A model generated the notes under the pieces. That model saw only the letters and a list, made by a program, of their open reading frames with translations. It was not told where the DNA came from and ran no database searches. The position numbers and the translations under genes were made by a program. Positions 53,365 to 62,330 of a stretch of DNA of 64,000 bases are shown here, piece by piece. The stretch spans positions 284,550 through 348,549 of the forward strand of contig CAVSDL010000006.1 in NCBI GenBank assembly GCA_963726775.1, in the 5' to 3' direction. Source of the stretch: CAIWHR01 sp963726775. Lineage in GTDB: Bacteria > Pseudomonadota > Gammaproteobacteria > Burkholderiales > Casimicrobiaceae. How positions within the stretch are numbered: position 1 is the first letter of the stretch; each line of letters starts with the position of its first letter.

Positions 53365-54204
53365 ATGACAGAGACCCGAGACAAGAGTGCCAACGCGCGG
53401 CGCGAATTCCTGCGCCTTCTGGGGGGCACGGTCGCCTGCGCCGGTGCGGTAGCGGCCGGAAAGGTCGCTGTCGCGCAGGCCGAAGCGGCGGGCGCACTCT
53501 CCACGGTCGCGGCCCCCGCCATTCCTGGATACGACTGGACGAAGCACCGCTGGGCATTCGGAGTCGATGCAACGAAATGCATCGGCTGTCTACGCTGCGT
53601 GGAGGCTTGCAAACGCGAAAACGAGGTCATCGGGGATGCGCATCACTTCCGCACGTGGGTTGAGCGCTACGTCTATCTCGAAGGCGAGGAGGCCCCGCGC
53701 GTCGACAGTCACAGCGACCCGGTGAATATCGAAGCTTCGGGTTCCGAGCATGAATACCGGTTTGCCAATCGCTACAAGGACGCCAAAGTCGAAAAGGCGT
53801 TCTTCGTACCGAAGCTCTGCAATCACTGCACGCACCCCGCCTGCGTTCAGGTATGCCCCACCGGCGCGACCTACCGAACCGATGATGGCGTGGTCGTCAT
53901 CGATCACAAGTATTGCATCGGGTGCCAATATTGCGTGCAGGCCTGTCCCTACGGCGCGCGCTTCTTCAACGAGGAGAAGGGGGTGACGGACAAATGCACG
54001 TGGTGCTATCACCGCATCACCAAGGGTCTGCAGCCCGCGTGCGTTGAGGTGTGCCCGGTCGGCGCGCGCATTTTCGGTGATCTCCGCGACAAACAAAGCC
54101 CGGTGAGCCAGTTCATCCACAACAACAGGACGCGCGTCCTCAAGCCGGAATCCGGCAATGCCCCGAACGTCTATTACGTCGGCCTCGACAAGGACGTCAT
54201 GTGA
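53365..54204 (+). CDS. Tat-exported four-cluster [4Fe-4S] ferredoxin-type subunit
   Basis: 279 residues. The leader has a twin-arginine motif (NARREFLRLLGG) and a hydrophobic stretch to about residue 40. Four cysteine clusters follow: CIGCLRCVEACKRE, CNHCTHPACVQVCPTGA, CIGCQYCVQACPYGA, and CTWC with PACVEVCPVGA. This is the DmsB/NrfC/PsrB class that carries electrons between a membrane quinone-reactive subunit and a catalytic or heme subunit in the periplasm. A stop at 54204 overlaps the start of the NrfD gene by one base. No molybdopterin catalytic subunit is encoded nearby. Confidence 0.92.
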   Translation: MTETRDKSANARREFLRLLGGTVACAGAVAAGKVAVAQAEAAGALSTVAAPAIPGYDWTKHRWAFGVDATKCIGCLRCVEACKRENEVIGDAHHFRTWVERYVYLEGEEAPRVDSHSDPVNIEASGSEHEYRFANRYKDAKVEKAFFVPKLCNHCTHPACVQVCPTGATYRTDDGVVVIDHKYCIGCQYCVQACPYGARFFNEEKGVTDKCTWCYHRITKGLQPACVEVCPVGARIFGDLRDKQSPVSQFIHNNRTRVLKPESGNAPNVYYVGLDKDVM

Positions 54205-55382
54205 TGGAAGCCGTCCCCAACATCGCGTCGTTCATCGGCTACGTATACCCCAACGAGACCGTCGTCCCGTGGACCGTGCTCGTCGTCGTCTACCCATACC
54301 TCACCGGACTCGTCGCCGGTGCGTTTACCGTTTCGAGCTTGTATCAGGTATTCGGCATGGAGCGCTTCAAGCCGGTCGCGCATCTCGCGCTGCTGACATC
54401 GCTTTGCTGCATGCTCGTAGTACCCACGCCGCTGCTCCTGCACCTCGGCCATCCCGAGCGTGCGCTCAATGCGATGATCACGCCGCACGCGACGTCTGCG
54501 TTCGCGATCTTCGGCTACGCGGCAAGCTTTTACGTACTGCTGCTGCTCCTCGAGAACTGGTTCGTGTTCCGGCCGCACATCGTGCGTGAGGCGCAACGAA
54601 CCAAAGGCGTGCTGCGCCTGTTCTACCGCGTGCTGTCGCTCGGGTCCGATGACCTGTCCGAAAAGGCGATGAGTTACGATCGCAAATGGATCTTCGCGCT
54701 TGCCGTCATCGGCATACCGGCGGCGCACGGACTGCACGGTTACGTCGGTTTCGTGTTCGGCTCGCTCAAGTCGCGCGAGTGGTGGTCGTCCGACCTGATG
54801 CCGGCGATTTTTCTGTTTTCCGCAATCATCTCCGGCACCGCACTCGTGATTGTCATCTATGTGATCTCATGCCGGTTGCGCAAGGTAGCTGTCGACCTGC
54901 CGTGCCTCAAGGGCATGGCATATGCGCTATGGGGATTCATGATGTTTACGCTGCTGCTCGAAGGCGTAGAGTTCGCAAGCCTCGTCTATCGGGGCCGCGA
55001 AGGCACGGAGATGATCCTCGAATTCGTCATGGGCCCGCTCATCGTGCCCTTCGTGATCCTGCAATTCGGCATCGGGTCGGCCCTGCCGCTCGCCATTCTC
55101 ACGCTGATGATATGGCGAGGGGTCGGCGGCAGGATGTTGATCGCGAGCGTGCTCGTCAGCGCATGCCTCGTGCTTCTCGCGGTACTGATGATGCGCTGGA
55201 ATGTCGTCATTGGCGGTCAGGAGATCTCCAAGACGGGCAAGGGACTACTGACGTACGTGCCGACCTTCCTGAGTCGCGAGGGGCTTCTCGCGGCGGCCGG
55301 CGTCATTGCTGCGCCGTTCGTGCTGCTCTCGATCATGGTGCGACTGTTTCCGCCTTGGAGCCAAGCGGCGAACCCCGCGTGA
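54204..55382 (+). CDS. nrfD: NrfD/PsrC-type membrane subunit
   Basis: 392 residues with nine to ten membrane helices, for example VLVVVYPYLTGLVAGAFTVS, LALLTSLCCMLVVPTPLLLH, FGYAASFYVLLLLLENWFVF and WGFMMFTLLLEGVEFASLVY. The family member binds quinol at the inner membrane and exchanges electrons with the iron-sulfur partner. LHLGHPERALNAM in the first loop is typical. Either the ATG at 54204 or the overlapping GTG at 54201 could start translation; the ATG is used here. Similar trios (multiheme cytochrome, FeS, NrfD) occur in respiratory complexes such as the Alternative Complex III relatives. Confidence 0.92.
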   Translation: MEAVPNIASFIGYVYPNETVVPWTVLVVVYPYLTGLVAGAFTVSSLYQVFGMERFKPVAHLALLTSLCCMLVVPTPLLLHLGHPERALNAMITPHATSAFAIFGYAASFYVLLLLLENWFVFRPHIVREAQRTKGVLRLFYRVLSLGSDDLSEKAMSYDRKWIFALAVIGIPAAHGLHGYVGFVFGSLKSREWWSSDLMPAIFLFSAIISGTALVIVIYVISCRLRKVAVDLPCLKGMAYALWGFMMFTLLLEGVEFASLVYRGREGTEMILEFVMGPLIVPFVILQFGIGSALPLAILTLMIWRGVGGRMLIASVLVSACLVLLAVLMMRWNVVIGGQEISKTGKGLLTYVPTFLSREGLLAAAGVIAAPFVLLSIMVRLFPPWSQAANPA

Positions 55383-55482
55383 TTTGCCTGCCATGGCCGC
55401 AGTCGGCCATGAGCGGGCCTCCTGGCGATGTCGAAAATGATCATCTTGTGAAACAGGCGAATGGCAACTGGGGGGTGAATTC

Positions 55483-55938
55483 ATGAAACGTTGCGCTCAG
55501 TGGTTGCGTGTGATGGCAGTTGCCTTCCTGGGGATCGCATTCGCGTGGACGCCCGCAGCCGCGCAGCAGCCCAGAGCGGTGGGTGGGTACATTGTCAATT
55601 TCGGCCTCGTGCCCGCCGAGGTCGCCCTGGGCGCCCAGGGCCACAGCGAGGCGCATCCGGCACATCCGCCCTCTGGCTCGCAGCATCTGCTCATCACGCT
55701 CGACGATGAGAAGAGCCGCCGGCGGATTGGCGACGCCGAGGTCGAGATCGAAGTGACCGATCCTCATGGTCGCGTCGAGATGAAGCCCTTGCTGCATACG
55801 CAAGCCGGGGGTTTCCCGGACTACAGCGAGCTCTTCAGATTCGGCTGGCCCGGGGAGTACTCGATCCGTGTGATCATCACGCCGCGGCCAGGCGCGAAGC
55901 CGATCGAAACGCGTTTCATCGTCAACCACGCGATTTGA
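55483..55938 (+). CDS. exported protein of unknown function (Ig-like fold predicted)
   Basis: 151 residues. A signal peptide (1-28, AFLGIAFAWTPAAAQQ) is followed by a His-containing region (GAQGHSEAHPAHPPSGSQHL) and a beta-sandwich-like stretch (IGDAEVEIEVTDPHGRVEM, then FGWPGEYSIRVIITPRPG). The His segment could bind copper or heme. It is the fourth gene of the module behind NrfD, 100 bases away, with GGGG near the ATG, and may be an accessory or metal-delivery protein. I do not recognise a named family with certainty. Confidence 0.65.
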   Translation: MKRCAQWLRVMAVAFLGIAFAWTPAAAQQPRAVGGYIVNFGLVPAEVALGAQGHSEAHPAHPPSGSQHLLITLDDEKSRRRIGDAEVEIEVTDPHGRVEMKPLLHTQAGGFPDYSELFRFGWPGEYSIRVIITPRPGAKPIETRFIVNHAI

Positions 55939-56308
55939 AGCCGGGCCCTTTTCGACTTACCTGATCGCGAACGCGGTTGGCGGCCCCCACGCGGGCCGCG
56001 GAACGGCTGTTGGGCAGAGACCTGCCCGTCTGGGCTGGGTGAACCTCATCACCGAATCAGGCTGGCAAGAGACGGTAAGGAGCCGATTGCGAATTGGGTA
56101 ATCGGCTTGGACCGGATTGAGGCCACTTCTATCACGGGCGTCCGCCTGTGTGCCGAGACGGGGACCCGCAGGTTTTCGGAGAACCCGTAGCGGAAGGGAA
56201 TCGAAGTCCGTGACAGCCGTGCGCACGCTTGCCACGACTACTCGATCGGTGGAACCACCGCAGATCCGGATTCGTCGCGAGCAGTGCGGTGTGACAGAAT
56301 GAGCGGTC
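55939..56308. other. intergenic, no gene recognised
   Basis: 370 bases between the exported protein and the ChaN-PDZ gene. No supported gene or site was found; frames on both strands are short and lack family similarity. The promoter of the following operon probably lies here. Confidence 0.35.
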
Positions 56309-57547
56309 ATGCTCAACGCCATGAACCCGAAGCGTTTCCCGATATTCGCAGTGATTCTCGCCGGCGCCGCGATTGCCATCAGCTTGTTCGCCATTGCCCT
56401 GACGGGCGATGCCGCTGCCGCGCCTGCCGGCCAGAGCTGTCTCGATGCCGCCCACTGGACGAGGCTGGACAGCAGCCCGCCGCGCATCGCCAGCGCGTCC
56501 GCCGTGCTGACGGGGATGGCGAAACAGGATGTGGTGCTGCTCGGCGAACAACACGACGAAGAGGACGATCACCGCTGGCAACTGCAGGTGCTGGCGGCAC
56601 TGCACGCGCAGCGGCCCGGCATGGTGATCGGCTTCGAAATGTTCCCCCGTCGCGTGCAACCGGTGCTGGACAGCTGGGTGGCGGGCAATCTCACGGTCAG
56701 GGGGTTGCTCGAGCAATCGCAGTGGGACTCGGTCTGGAAAATGCCGTCCGAACTCTATCTGCCGCTGTTCCAGTTCGCCCGCATCAACCGCATCCCGATC
56801 GTGGCGCTGAACATCGACCAGAAGCTCGTCCGGGCCATCACCGAGAAAGGCTGGGACGCGGTACCCGAAGCGGAACGGGAAGGTGTCGGCCGGGCGGCGC
56901 CGGCGCCGCGGGCGTACCGCGACTTCCTGTTCGAGATCTATGGCGAGCACTCGAACGTCCATGGCAAGGATGACGCGGGGGCACCGAAGGCCGACGTCGC
57001 TTTCGGTCGCTTCGTCGAATCGCAGACAGCGTGGGATCGGGCCATGGCAGAGGCCCTGGCGCGCCAGGTGATCCCGGGTTCGGCGGGCGAGAAGCCGCTG
57101 GTGGTGGGCATCATGGGCAGCGGCCACATCCGCTTCGGCTACGGTGTTCCGAACCAGTTGCGCGATCTGGGCGTGAAGAACGTCGGGACCCTGCTGCCCG
57201 TTGCCGCCGGTCTCGACTGCGACGAGCTTCGACCCGGTCTGGCCGATGCCGTCTTCGCGTTGCCGCAATTGGCAAAGGCAAAGCCCGAGTCGCCGCGTCT
57301 GGGCGTGCAGCTGGAGGAAAGCAACCGGACGGTACGCATCGTCGATGTCACGGCCGGCAGCCTGGCCGAAAGGACCGGACTGAAAGCGGGCGACCAAATC
57401 GTCGAAGTCGCCAGCCTGCCGGTGAACAGGCCGCTGCTCGTGGTTGCGGCGATCCGCTTGCAGCCCGCCGGCACCTGGTTACCGCTGCGCGTGAAACGCG
57501 GCGAGGAGACGCTGGATTTGGTGGTCAAGTTTCCGGCGAAGCAATGA
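56309..57547 (+). CDS. ChaN-family protein with C-terminal PDZ domain
   Basis: 412 residues. An N-terminal helix (10-31, FPIFAVILAGAAIAISLFA) targets it to the envelope. The ChaN/Tiki-like domain (about 65-315) contains VVLLGEQHDEEDDHRWQLQV and MVIGFEMFPRRVQPVLDSWV with the conserved Glu-His-x-E pattern, and later VVGIMGSGHIRFGYGVPNQL. The PDZ domain (about 330-405) contains LGVQLEESNRTVRIVDVT and LAERTGLKAGDQIVEVASL. ChaN proteins bind heme or act as metal-dependent Tiki-type proteases. The stop overlaps the next gene by 4 bases. Fusion with PDZ suggests a peptide or protein substrate. Confidence 0.82.
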   Translation: MLNAMNPKRFPIFAVILAGAAIAISLFAIALTGDAAAAPAGQSCLDAAHWTRLDSSPPRIASASAVLTGMAKQDVVLLGEQHDEEDDHRWQLQVLAALHAQRPGMVIGFEMFPRRVQPVLDSWVAGNLTVRGLLEQSQWDSVWKMPSELYLPLFQFARINRIPIVALNIDQKLVRAITEKGWDAVPEAEREGVGRAAPAPRAYRDFLFEIYGEHSNVHGKDDAGAPKADVAFGRFVESQTAWDRAMAEALARQVIPGSAGEKPLVVGIMGSGHIRFGYGVPNQLRDLGVKNVGTLLPVAAGLDCDELRPGLADAVFALPQLAKAKPESPRLGVQLEESNRTVRIVDVTAGSLAERTGLKAGDQIVEVASLPVNRPLLVVAAIRLQPAGTWLPLRVKRGEETLDLVVKFPAKQ

Positions 57548-59592
57548 GGGACCAGTTCGGCCGGCGAGCGCTCCTGGCTGCCATGGGGGTCCTCGCGCTG
57601 ATCGCTTCGGGGGCGGTCAGACCGGCCGAGCCATTCCTCGAACTCGACGTCGAACTCGATCCCGGCACGCGGCGCTTTCAGGCGGTGGCCCTGGTCACGC
57701 CCGCAGCGCAGGATTTCCGGTTCGAGCTGCATGAATCCCTGAAGGTGACCGCCGCCTCAGCCGACGGCAAGGCAATGCGCGCCATTCCGGTGGGGGGCGA
57801 CGGGCCGATTCGCGGCTGGCAGGTGCAGGTGCCGGTGGGCGCGCGCAGCTTGCGTCTGGAATATGGCGGAACGCTGCCCGCGCTGGACCGCAGGCTCGAC
57901 GATCGAGGCGTGCTGCGAGGTCTGCCACCGATGGCGTCGAGCGACGGCAGCTTCCTGCCCGCAACGGGCGCCTGGTATCCGCAGCCTGCGCCGCTGTTTA
58001 CCTATCGCGTCACGGTATCGGTGCAGGGTGATCAGCGCGCCGTGGTGCCCGGCCGCCTACGGTCCGAGGTCGTGCCGCCCGACGGCTCGGGCCGATACCG
58101 GGCCAGCTTCGAGTTCGCACAACCGGGCACCGGCATCGACCTCATGGCCGGGCCATGGGTCATTCGCGAAAAGATCATGTCGCGCGCAAGCGGCGGGCCG
58201 CTGCGGCTGCGCACCTATTTTCCACGCGACCTGGATGCCGTCGCGGGTCTGGCCGACGGCTACCTCGACGACTCGCGCCGCTACCTCGCGCTCTACGGCG
58301 AGGAGATCGGCGCCTACCCGTTCACCGAATTCTCCGTGGTGGCGAGTCCGCTGCCCACGGGCGTTGCGATGCCCACGCTCACCTACATGGGCGCGGAAGT
58401 GCTGAAGCTGCCTTTCATACGCGCCACGTCGCTCGGTCACGAGGTGCTCCACAACTGGTGGGGCAACGGCGTTTACGTCGACTACCCCACGGGCAACTGG
58501 TCCGAAGGTCTGACCACCTTCATGGCGGACTACGCGTACAAGGAGCACGAGTCGGCGGATGCCGCGCGCGAGATGCGGCTGGGGTGGCTCCGCGACTTTG
58601 CCGCCGTGCCTGCCCGCGATGCTCAGACGCTGGCATCTTTCCGGTCCCGAACCCATGGCGCTGCCGCGAGCGTCGGTTATGGCAAGTCGGCGATGCTGTT
58701 CGTGATGCTGCGCGATGCCATCGGCGAGGACGCTTTCCGGCGCGGCATTCGCGCGTTCTGGGAAGAGCAGCGATTCCGAACCGCTTCCTGGAGCGATCTG
58801 CAGGCCGCTTTCGACACAGCCGCCGGGCGATCGCTCGCGCCATTCTTCGATCAATGGCTCAGCCGAACCGGAGGCCCGACGGTGAAGATCACCCGCGCCG
58901 CCGCGAAGGCCGCAGCCGGCAAGTTCCGCCTGACGCTGACTATGGAGCAGACGGCACCGGCCTATACCGCGCGGGTGCCCCTGGAAATCGTGTTCTCGGG
59001 CCGCTCCGAGATGCGTTCGATCGACATCGGACGACTGCGCGACGTGGTCACCGTGGACGTCGATGCCCTGCCCGAAGGCGTGCGCCTGGATCCGGACCTG
59101 CGCGTCTGGCGTGTACTGGACCGCGAGCAGCTGCCTCCCATCTTGCGCCAGTGGATCATCGCGCGGGCGCCACGGTTGGCACAGGCCTCTACCGTGGGCG
59201 ACGTGCGCGATGCTGCTGCGGATTTGGCGAGACGCTTCTTCGAGATCCCGCCGCAAGTGGTGTCGCAGGACGCGCTTAATCAGGGCACCGAACCCGTGTT
59301 GCTGGTGGGCCTCCATGAGGACATAGACGCGGCGATGGCGCACGCTGTCCTGCCGCCGCGCCTCGTGAACCTGGCCGGGCGCGGCAGCGCACAGGTATGG
59401 ACGATCGCGCGCGCGGGAGGTCCGCCGGTGGCAGTGATTTCGGCCGTCGACGCCGATGCTTTGCGGGCACTTCTGATCCCGCTGCCGCACTATGGCGCGC
59501 AGAGCTGGCTGGTGTTCGACGGCAGGCGCGCGCTCGACCGCGGCGTGTGGCCGGCACCCGGGCGGCTCATCGCGGTGCAGAACGAACCTTGA
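57544..59592 (+). CDS. M1-family metallopeptidase (ChaN-linked)
   Basis: 682 residues. A signal peptide (7-28, RALLAAMGVLALIASGAVRP) precedes the N-terminal beta domain. The catalytic region has the zinc motif HEVLHNWWGNGV (HExxH) with the third ligand Glu in NWSEGLTTFMADYAYK, and YGKSAMLFVMLRDAIGE with Tyr of the active site. This is a gluzincin like aminopeptidase N, but lacks the GAMEN exopeptidase motif: the equivalent is VAMPTLTYMGAE. A broad C-terminal region follows. ATGA overlap with the ChaN-PDZ gene indicates that the two work together. I recall this pair in other betaproteobacteria, but cannot verify it here. Confidence 0.85.
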   Translation: MRDQFGRRALLAAMGVLALIASGAVRPAEPFLELDVELDPGTRRFQAVALVTPAAQDFRFELHESLKVTAASADGKAMRAIPVGGDGPIRGWQVQVPVGARSLRLEYGGTLPALDRRLDDRGVLRGLPPMASSDGSFLPATGAWYPQPAPLFTYRVTVSVQGDQRAVVPGRLRSEVVPPDGSGRYRASFEFAQPGTGIDLMAGPWVIREKIMSRASGGPLRLRTYFPRDLDAVAGLADGYLDDSRRYLALYGEEIGAYPFTEFSVVASPLPTGVAMPTLTYMGAEVLKLPFIRATSLGHEVLHNWWGNGVYVDYPTGNWSEGLTTFMADYAYKEHESADAAREMRLGWLRDFAAVPARDAQTLASFRSRTHGAAASVGYGKSAMLFVMLRDAIGEDAFRRGIRAFWEEQRFRTASWSDLQAAFDTAAGRSLAPFFDQWLSRTGGPTVKITRAAAKAAAGKFRLTLTMEQTAPAYTARVPLEIVFSGRSEMRSIDIGRLRDVVTVDVDALPEGVRLDPDLRVWRVLDREQLPPILRQWIIARAPRLAQASTVGDVRDAAADLARRFFEIPPQVVSQDALNQGTEPVLLVGLHEDIDAAMAHAVLPPRLVNLAGRGSAQVWTIARAGGPPVAVISAVDADALRALLIPLPHYGAQSWLVFDGRRALDRGVWPAPGRLIAVQNEP

Positions 59593-59705
59593 CGCGAACG
59601 GACTTCGGGGCGCGGTAACTGGCACGAAGTCTCGCGCCACCGGCTTGATCGGGGGAGCGCGTCCGGCGTGGTGCTGTTCCAGTACAGACATCTGCAAGTC
59701 CGCTC

Positions 59706-59921
59706 CTAGTCCTTCTTGGCCCCTTCGCTCTGACGCCGGTAGTCCTCGTAGGGCATGTTCGTGTTGTTCAGGCAGCGTTCGCGCTCGGTCTGCTCGACGA
59801 GCCTGTAGCACTGATTGCGTTGCCACCCCTGAGCGGCAGAATAGGCTTGCTGCCATGAACACCCTGATGCGACCGACAGGATCGCGGTGGCGCCGCCGAT
59901 CATGACGGTTAGCCGCAGCAT
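59706..59921 (-). CDS. small lipoprotein
   Basis: 71 residues. The leader MLRLTVMIGGATAILSVASG is followed by Cys at the lipobox (VASGC), after which come SWQQAYSAAQGWQRNQCYRL, two further cysteines and an acidic, hydrophilic tail (TNMPYEDYRRQSEGAKKD). It starts inside the end of the Cys-rich gene upstream (13-base overlap), suggesting coupled translation. Alternative starts at 59948 or 59903 are possible. Function unknown. Confidence 0.55.
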   Translation of the reverse strand: MLRLTVMIGGATAILSVASGCSWQQAYSAAQGWQRNQCYRLVEQTERERCLNNTNMPYEDYRRQSEGAKKD

Positions 59922-60055
59922 CCGCGCTGTTCCTGAATCGGCGGACATTTGACCGAGCCATATGAGCAGAACACGCAACAGTCGCCCCGCTTCGGGCGCA
60001 ACAGCACCTTGCAGTTGCGGCACTCGTAGAAGAATGGGCAGGCATCCGTGGGCAT
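59909..60055 (-). CDS. 48-residue Cys-rich protein with CCVFC motif
   Basis: 48 residues, nine cysteines: MPTDACPFFYECRNCKVLLR, then GDCCVFCSYGSVKCPP and the C-terminal GCCG. The pattern looks like a zinc-ribbon or metal-binding knuckle. I recall short proteins with GDCCVFCSYG next to heavy-metal resistance genes, but cannot confirm that here. AGGAG lies five bases before the ATG, a good ribosome-binding site. It starts 14 bases downstream of the GHKL-ATPase gene stop and overlaps the small lipoprotein gene. Confidence 0.65.
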   Translation of the reverse strand: MPTDACPFFYECRNCKVLLRPKRGDCCVFCSYGSVKCPPIQEQRGCCG

Positions 60056-60068
60056 CGTCTCCTGCCCT

Positions 60069-61898
60069 CTAGCGCAGATTCTCCTCGGTGTACAACGTCA
60101 GCTCGAGCAAGCGTTCCAGCAGTTGATCCGGGGGAATTCCGATGAAGTTCTTGAGTACGAGCTCTTTGGCGAACAGGCGACAGATGTAACGGAGCTTCAG
60201 CATCTTGCTGCGTGCCGCGTAGACGAAATCGCGATGGCCGTTGTTGATCACGACCAGATTGCGCTCCGCGTCGAACCGCGAACGCCACAGTTCCCCCGCG
60301 GCCTTGTGGAAGGTGTAACCCGGGAGGCCCTGGTAGTTGGAATCGCCGCCGCCCGCCTTCGGTAGCAACGAAGCCGCCACGGTGATCTGCGCTTCGGCCT
60401 TGCAGACGACGTCACCCTGCGTGACGGTGACCTCGACCCGCGCCAGCCCCGGCTCGGCCGCTGCCCGAAACGTCGCCATCTCCCCGCCGGCGCTGTCGAG
60501 CGTTCCATCACCCTCGAGAATGGCCCACCCGTACGTGAGATCATCCTCCACCGGTCGCCGCGCCCGGTCGCGGGCGATCGCGCGCAACGCGCGTGAGCCA
60601 CCGACTTCGATGACGCTCGACGTCGGGGAAATCATCACCGAAAACAGCGGACCCGCGAACTCAAAGAATTGCCGCTGACCTTCGGCGGCTTCGTGGTCGT
60701 CCGCAGCCTCGACCTCGATGGCTTGATCGTCTGCTGATGCCCCGTCCCCAGGCTCCGCTGGCGCCGCCGTACGCGGCCGCCGCTTGCCCTCGCCGCGACG
60801 CAGATCGAACCAGTCGTACTCCTCCGCCGGCAAGGCCAGCAGCGCCTCCTTGAGTGCCCCTTGCACCGAGCGGAGCACATCGCGACTCGCCCGCTCTTCC
60901 TCGGCCCGCTGCTGGTCCTCGATGATCTTCGCGAGGCGCGCCTCGAGCGAGCCAAGCTCCTCGGCGAGGCGCGCCAGTGCGGCATCGTGGATGACGCCGA
61001 GCCGCGTGCCCGGCGTCAGGTTGAGATACGGCGCATCGATGATCCCCTGCACATAGCCGCTCGTCCAGGGCATACGCGCGAACGCTTCGAGCTCGGTCAG
61101 ATTGCCGAGCACGCGCGTGCCCGAACGATACAGCGACACCGCGTTGGCCGGCAGATGGGCATGCAAGTACAGCTCTGCGTACACGTCGCTCTGGGGCGGC
61201 AGGAAGCCATCCAGCTCGTGCAACAGTCGGCCCTCGAACTGGCGGGGCTCGACCTTGTATTCGGCCCGCGCGGTTCGATCGACGACGCGGATCGATACGC
61301 CCGAATGGCGAATGCGGTCGCGCAACTCGGAGGCGAGGTACCACTGGATCTTGTCGCCGCTGAAGTTCTTGATGCCCGGCAGGATGCCCCTGATCAGGAC
61401 CTCCGACCCCGCTTCGGCGAACAACGTCGGGCGGTGCGTGATGCGATAGCTCGGATCGCCCTTCTTCAGGTGCATCTGAAAGGTGCGTCCATCCGCGCTC
61501 GCCGAGGTCAGTAGAAGCTCTTCCCCCAGAGTCCAGAAGCTCAGCAGGCCGATACCGAATTCGCCTTGCAAGCCGCCCGCGCCCTGCACCTTCAGCTGCC
61601 GCTTGATGGAATCGCAGACGTGCGTCGCCACGTAGTGGAAATCCGGCTCGCCGTCGGCATTCCTGCGCACGCCCTCCCCGTCGTCCTTCACGCGCAGGTA
61701 ATGCTGGCCCTTCTCCTTGCCCCGGGTGATGACGATCGTTTTCGCACGGGCGTCGATGCTGTTTTCTACCAGCTCGGCCACCGCCTTGAGCGGATTGCTC
61801 TGCGACAGGGCGATGATGGTGATCGCATTCCAGTGATCGCCGATGCGCAGATTGCCGCTGGAGCGTTGCCTGCCGGATTTCGCGACGCGCGATGCCAT
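60069..61898 (-). CDS. GHKL-ATPase protein with Ig-like domain
   Basis: 609 residues. The N-terminus is a Bergerat (GHKL) ATPase: N box with E45-N46 and D49 in AVAELVENSIDARAKT, D72-D73-G-E-G in RVKDDGEGVRRN, and the lid GEFGIGLLSFWTLGE (112-126). A transducer-like region follows (about 180-300) and a coiled-coil-like helix at about 318-350 (EELGSLEARLAKIIEDQQRA). An Ig-like beta sandwich occupies about 425-515, and a C-terminal helical domain (YICRLFAKELVLKNFIG) ends the protein. The organisation recalls MORC, MutL or Hsp90, without a close match known to me. It lies beside toxin-antitoxin genes. Confidence 0.8.
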   Translation of the reverse strand: MASRVAKSGRQRSSGNLRIGDHWNAITIIALSQSNPLKAVAELVENSIDARAKTIVITRGKEKGQHYLRVKDDGEGVRRNADGEPDFHYVATHVCDSIKRQLKVQGAGGLQGEFGIGLLSFWTLGEELLLTSASADGRTFQMHLKKGDPSYRITHRPTLFAEAGSEVLIRGILPGIKNFSGDKIQWYLASELRDRIRHSGVSIRVVDRTARAEYKVEPRQFEGRLLHELDGFLPPQSDVYAELYLHAHLPANAVSLYRSGTRVLGNLTELEAFARMPWTSGYVQGIIDAPYLNLTPGTRLGVIHDAALARLAEELGSLEARLAKIIEDQQRAEEERASRDVLRSVQGALKEALLALPAEEYDWFDLRRGEGKRRPRTAAPAEPGDGASADDQAIEVEAADDHEAAEGQRQFFEFAGPLFSVMISPTSSVIEVGGSRALRAIARDRARRPVEDDLTYGWAILEGDGTLDSAGGEMATFRAAAEPGLARVEVTVTQGDVVCKAEAQITVAASLLPKAGGGDSNYQGLPGYTFHKAAGELWRSRFDAERNLVVINNGHRDFVYAARSKMLKLRYICRLFAKELVLKNFIGIPPDQLLERLLELTLYTEENLR

Positions 61899-61904
61899 GC
61901 AGCG

Positions 61905-62330
61905 CTATTTCCCGACCCACGGGTTGAAGCAGCGCGCGCCACAACGTTCGAGATCATCCGTATTGCGGGTGACCACGGTGAGATCATGCTGCAGGCCCGT
62001 CGCCGCGATCAGACTATCGATGACGGGCAACGTCTGCCCGCGTGCTTCCGACGCGCCGACCAGCGCGCCCCAACGGGCCGCAACGCCTGAATCAACGGCA
62101 AGCAGCCGGTCGCGGAACCGATCCGCGAGCTCGCGCCGCACCCATTGTTCAAGTGCGATCCGCTTCGGCGAATCGGGCAGCCTGGCGATCCCCTTTTCCA
62201 GTTCCCCGATCGTGATGACGCTCAGGAACAGTTCATCTTCGTCGCGTTCGAGTACCCAGCTGACGACCGACGCCTTCGGTCGCGGGCGCACCAGCTCGGA
62301 AACGACGCAGGTGTCGAGCAGCCAGCTCAC
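61905..62330 (-). CDS. PIN-domain toxin (VapC family)
   Basis: 141 residues, full PIN domain: Asp in WLLDTCVVSELVRPR, Glu in SVITIGELEKGIARL, Asp in LPVIDSLIAATGLQHDL, and the last Asp in VVTRNTDDLERCG. These form the metal site of a ribonuclease. Its ATG overlaps the stop of the Phd-type antitoxin by 4 bases (62327-62330). It ends 6 bases before the GHKL-ATPase start, so that gene could be read from the same transcript. Such Phd-VapC hybrids are common. Confidence 0.88.
   Translation of the reverse strand: MSWLLDTCVVSELVRPRPKASVVSWVLERDEDELFLSVITIGELEKGIARLPDSPKRIALEQWVRRELADRFRDRLLAVDSGVAARWGALVGASEARGQTLPVIDSLIAATGLQHDLTVVTRNTDDLERCGARCFNPWVGK

Noticed and set aside
58057..60288. 743-codon minus-strand frame opposite the M1 peptidase
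   Set aside because: Shadow frame; it also crosses the small Cys-rich and lipoprotein genes.
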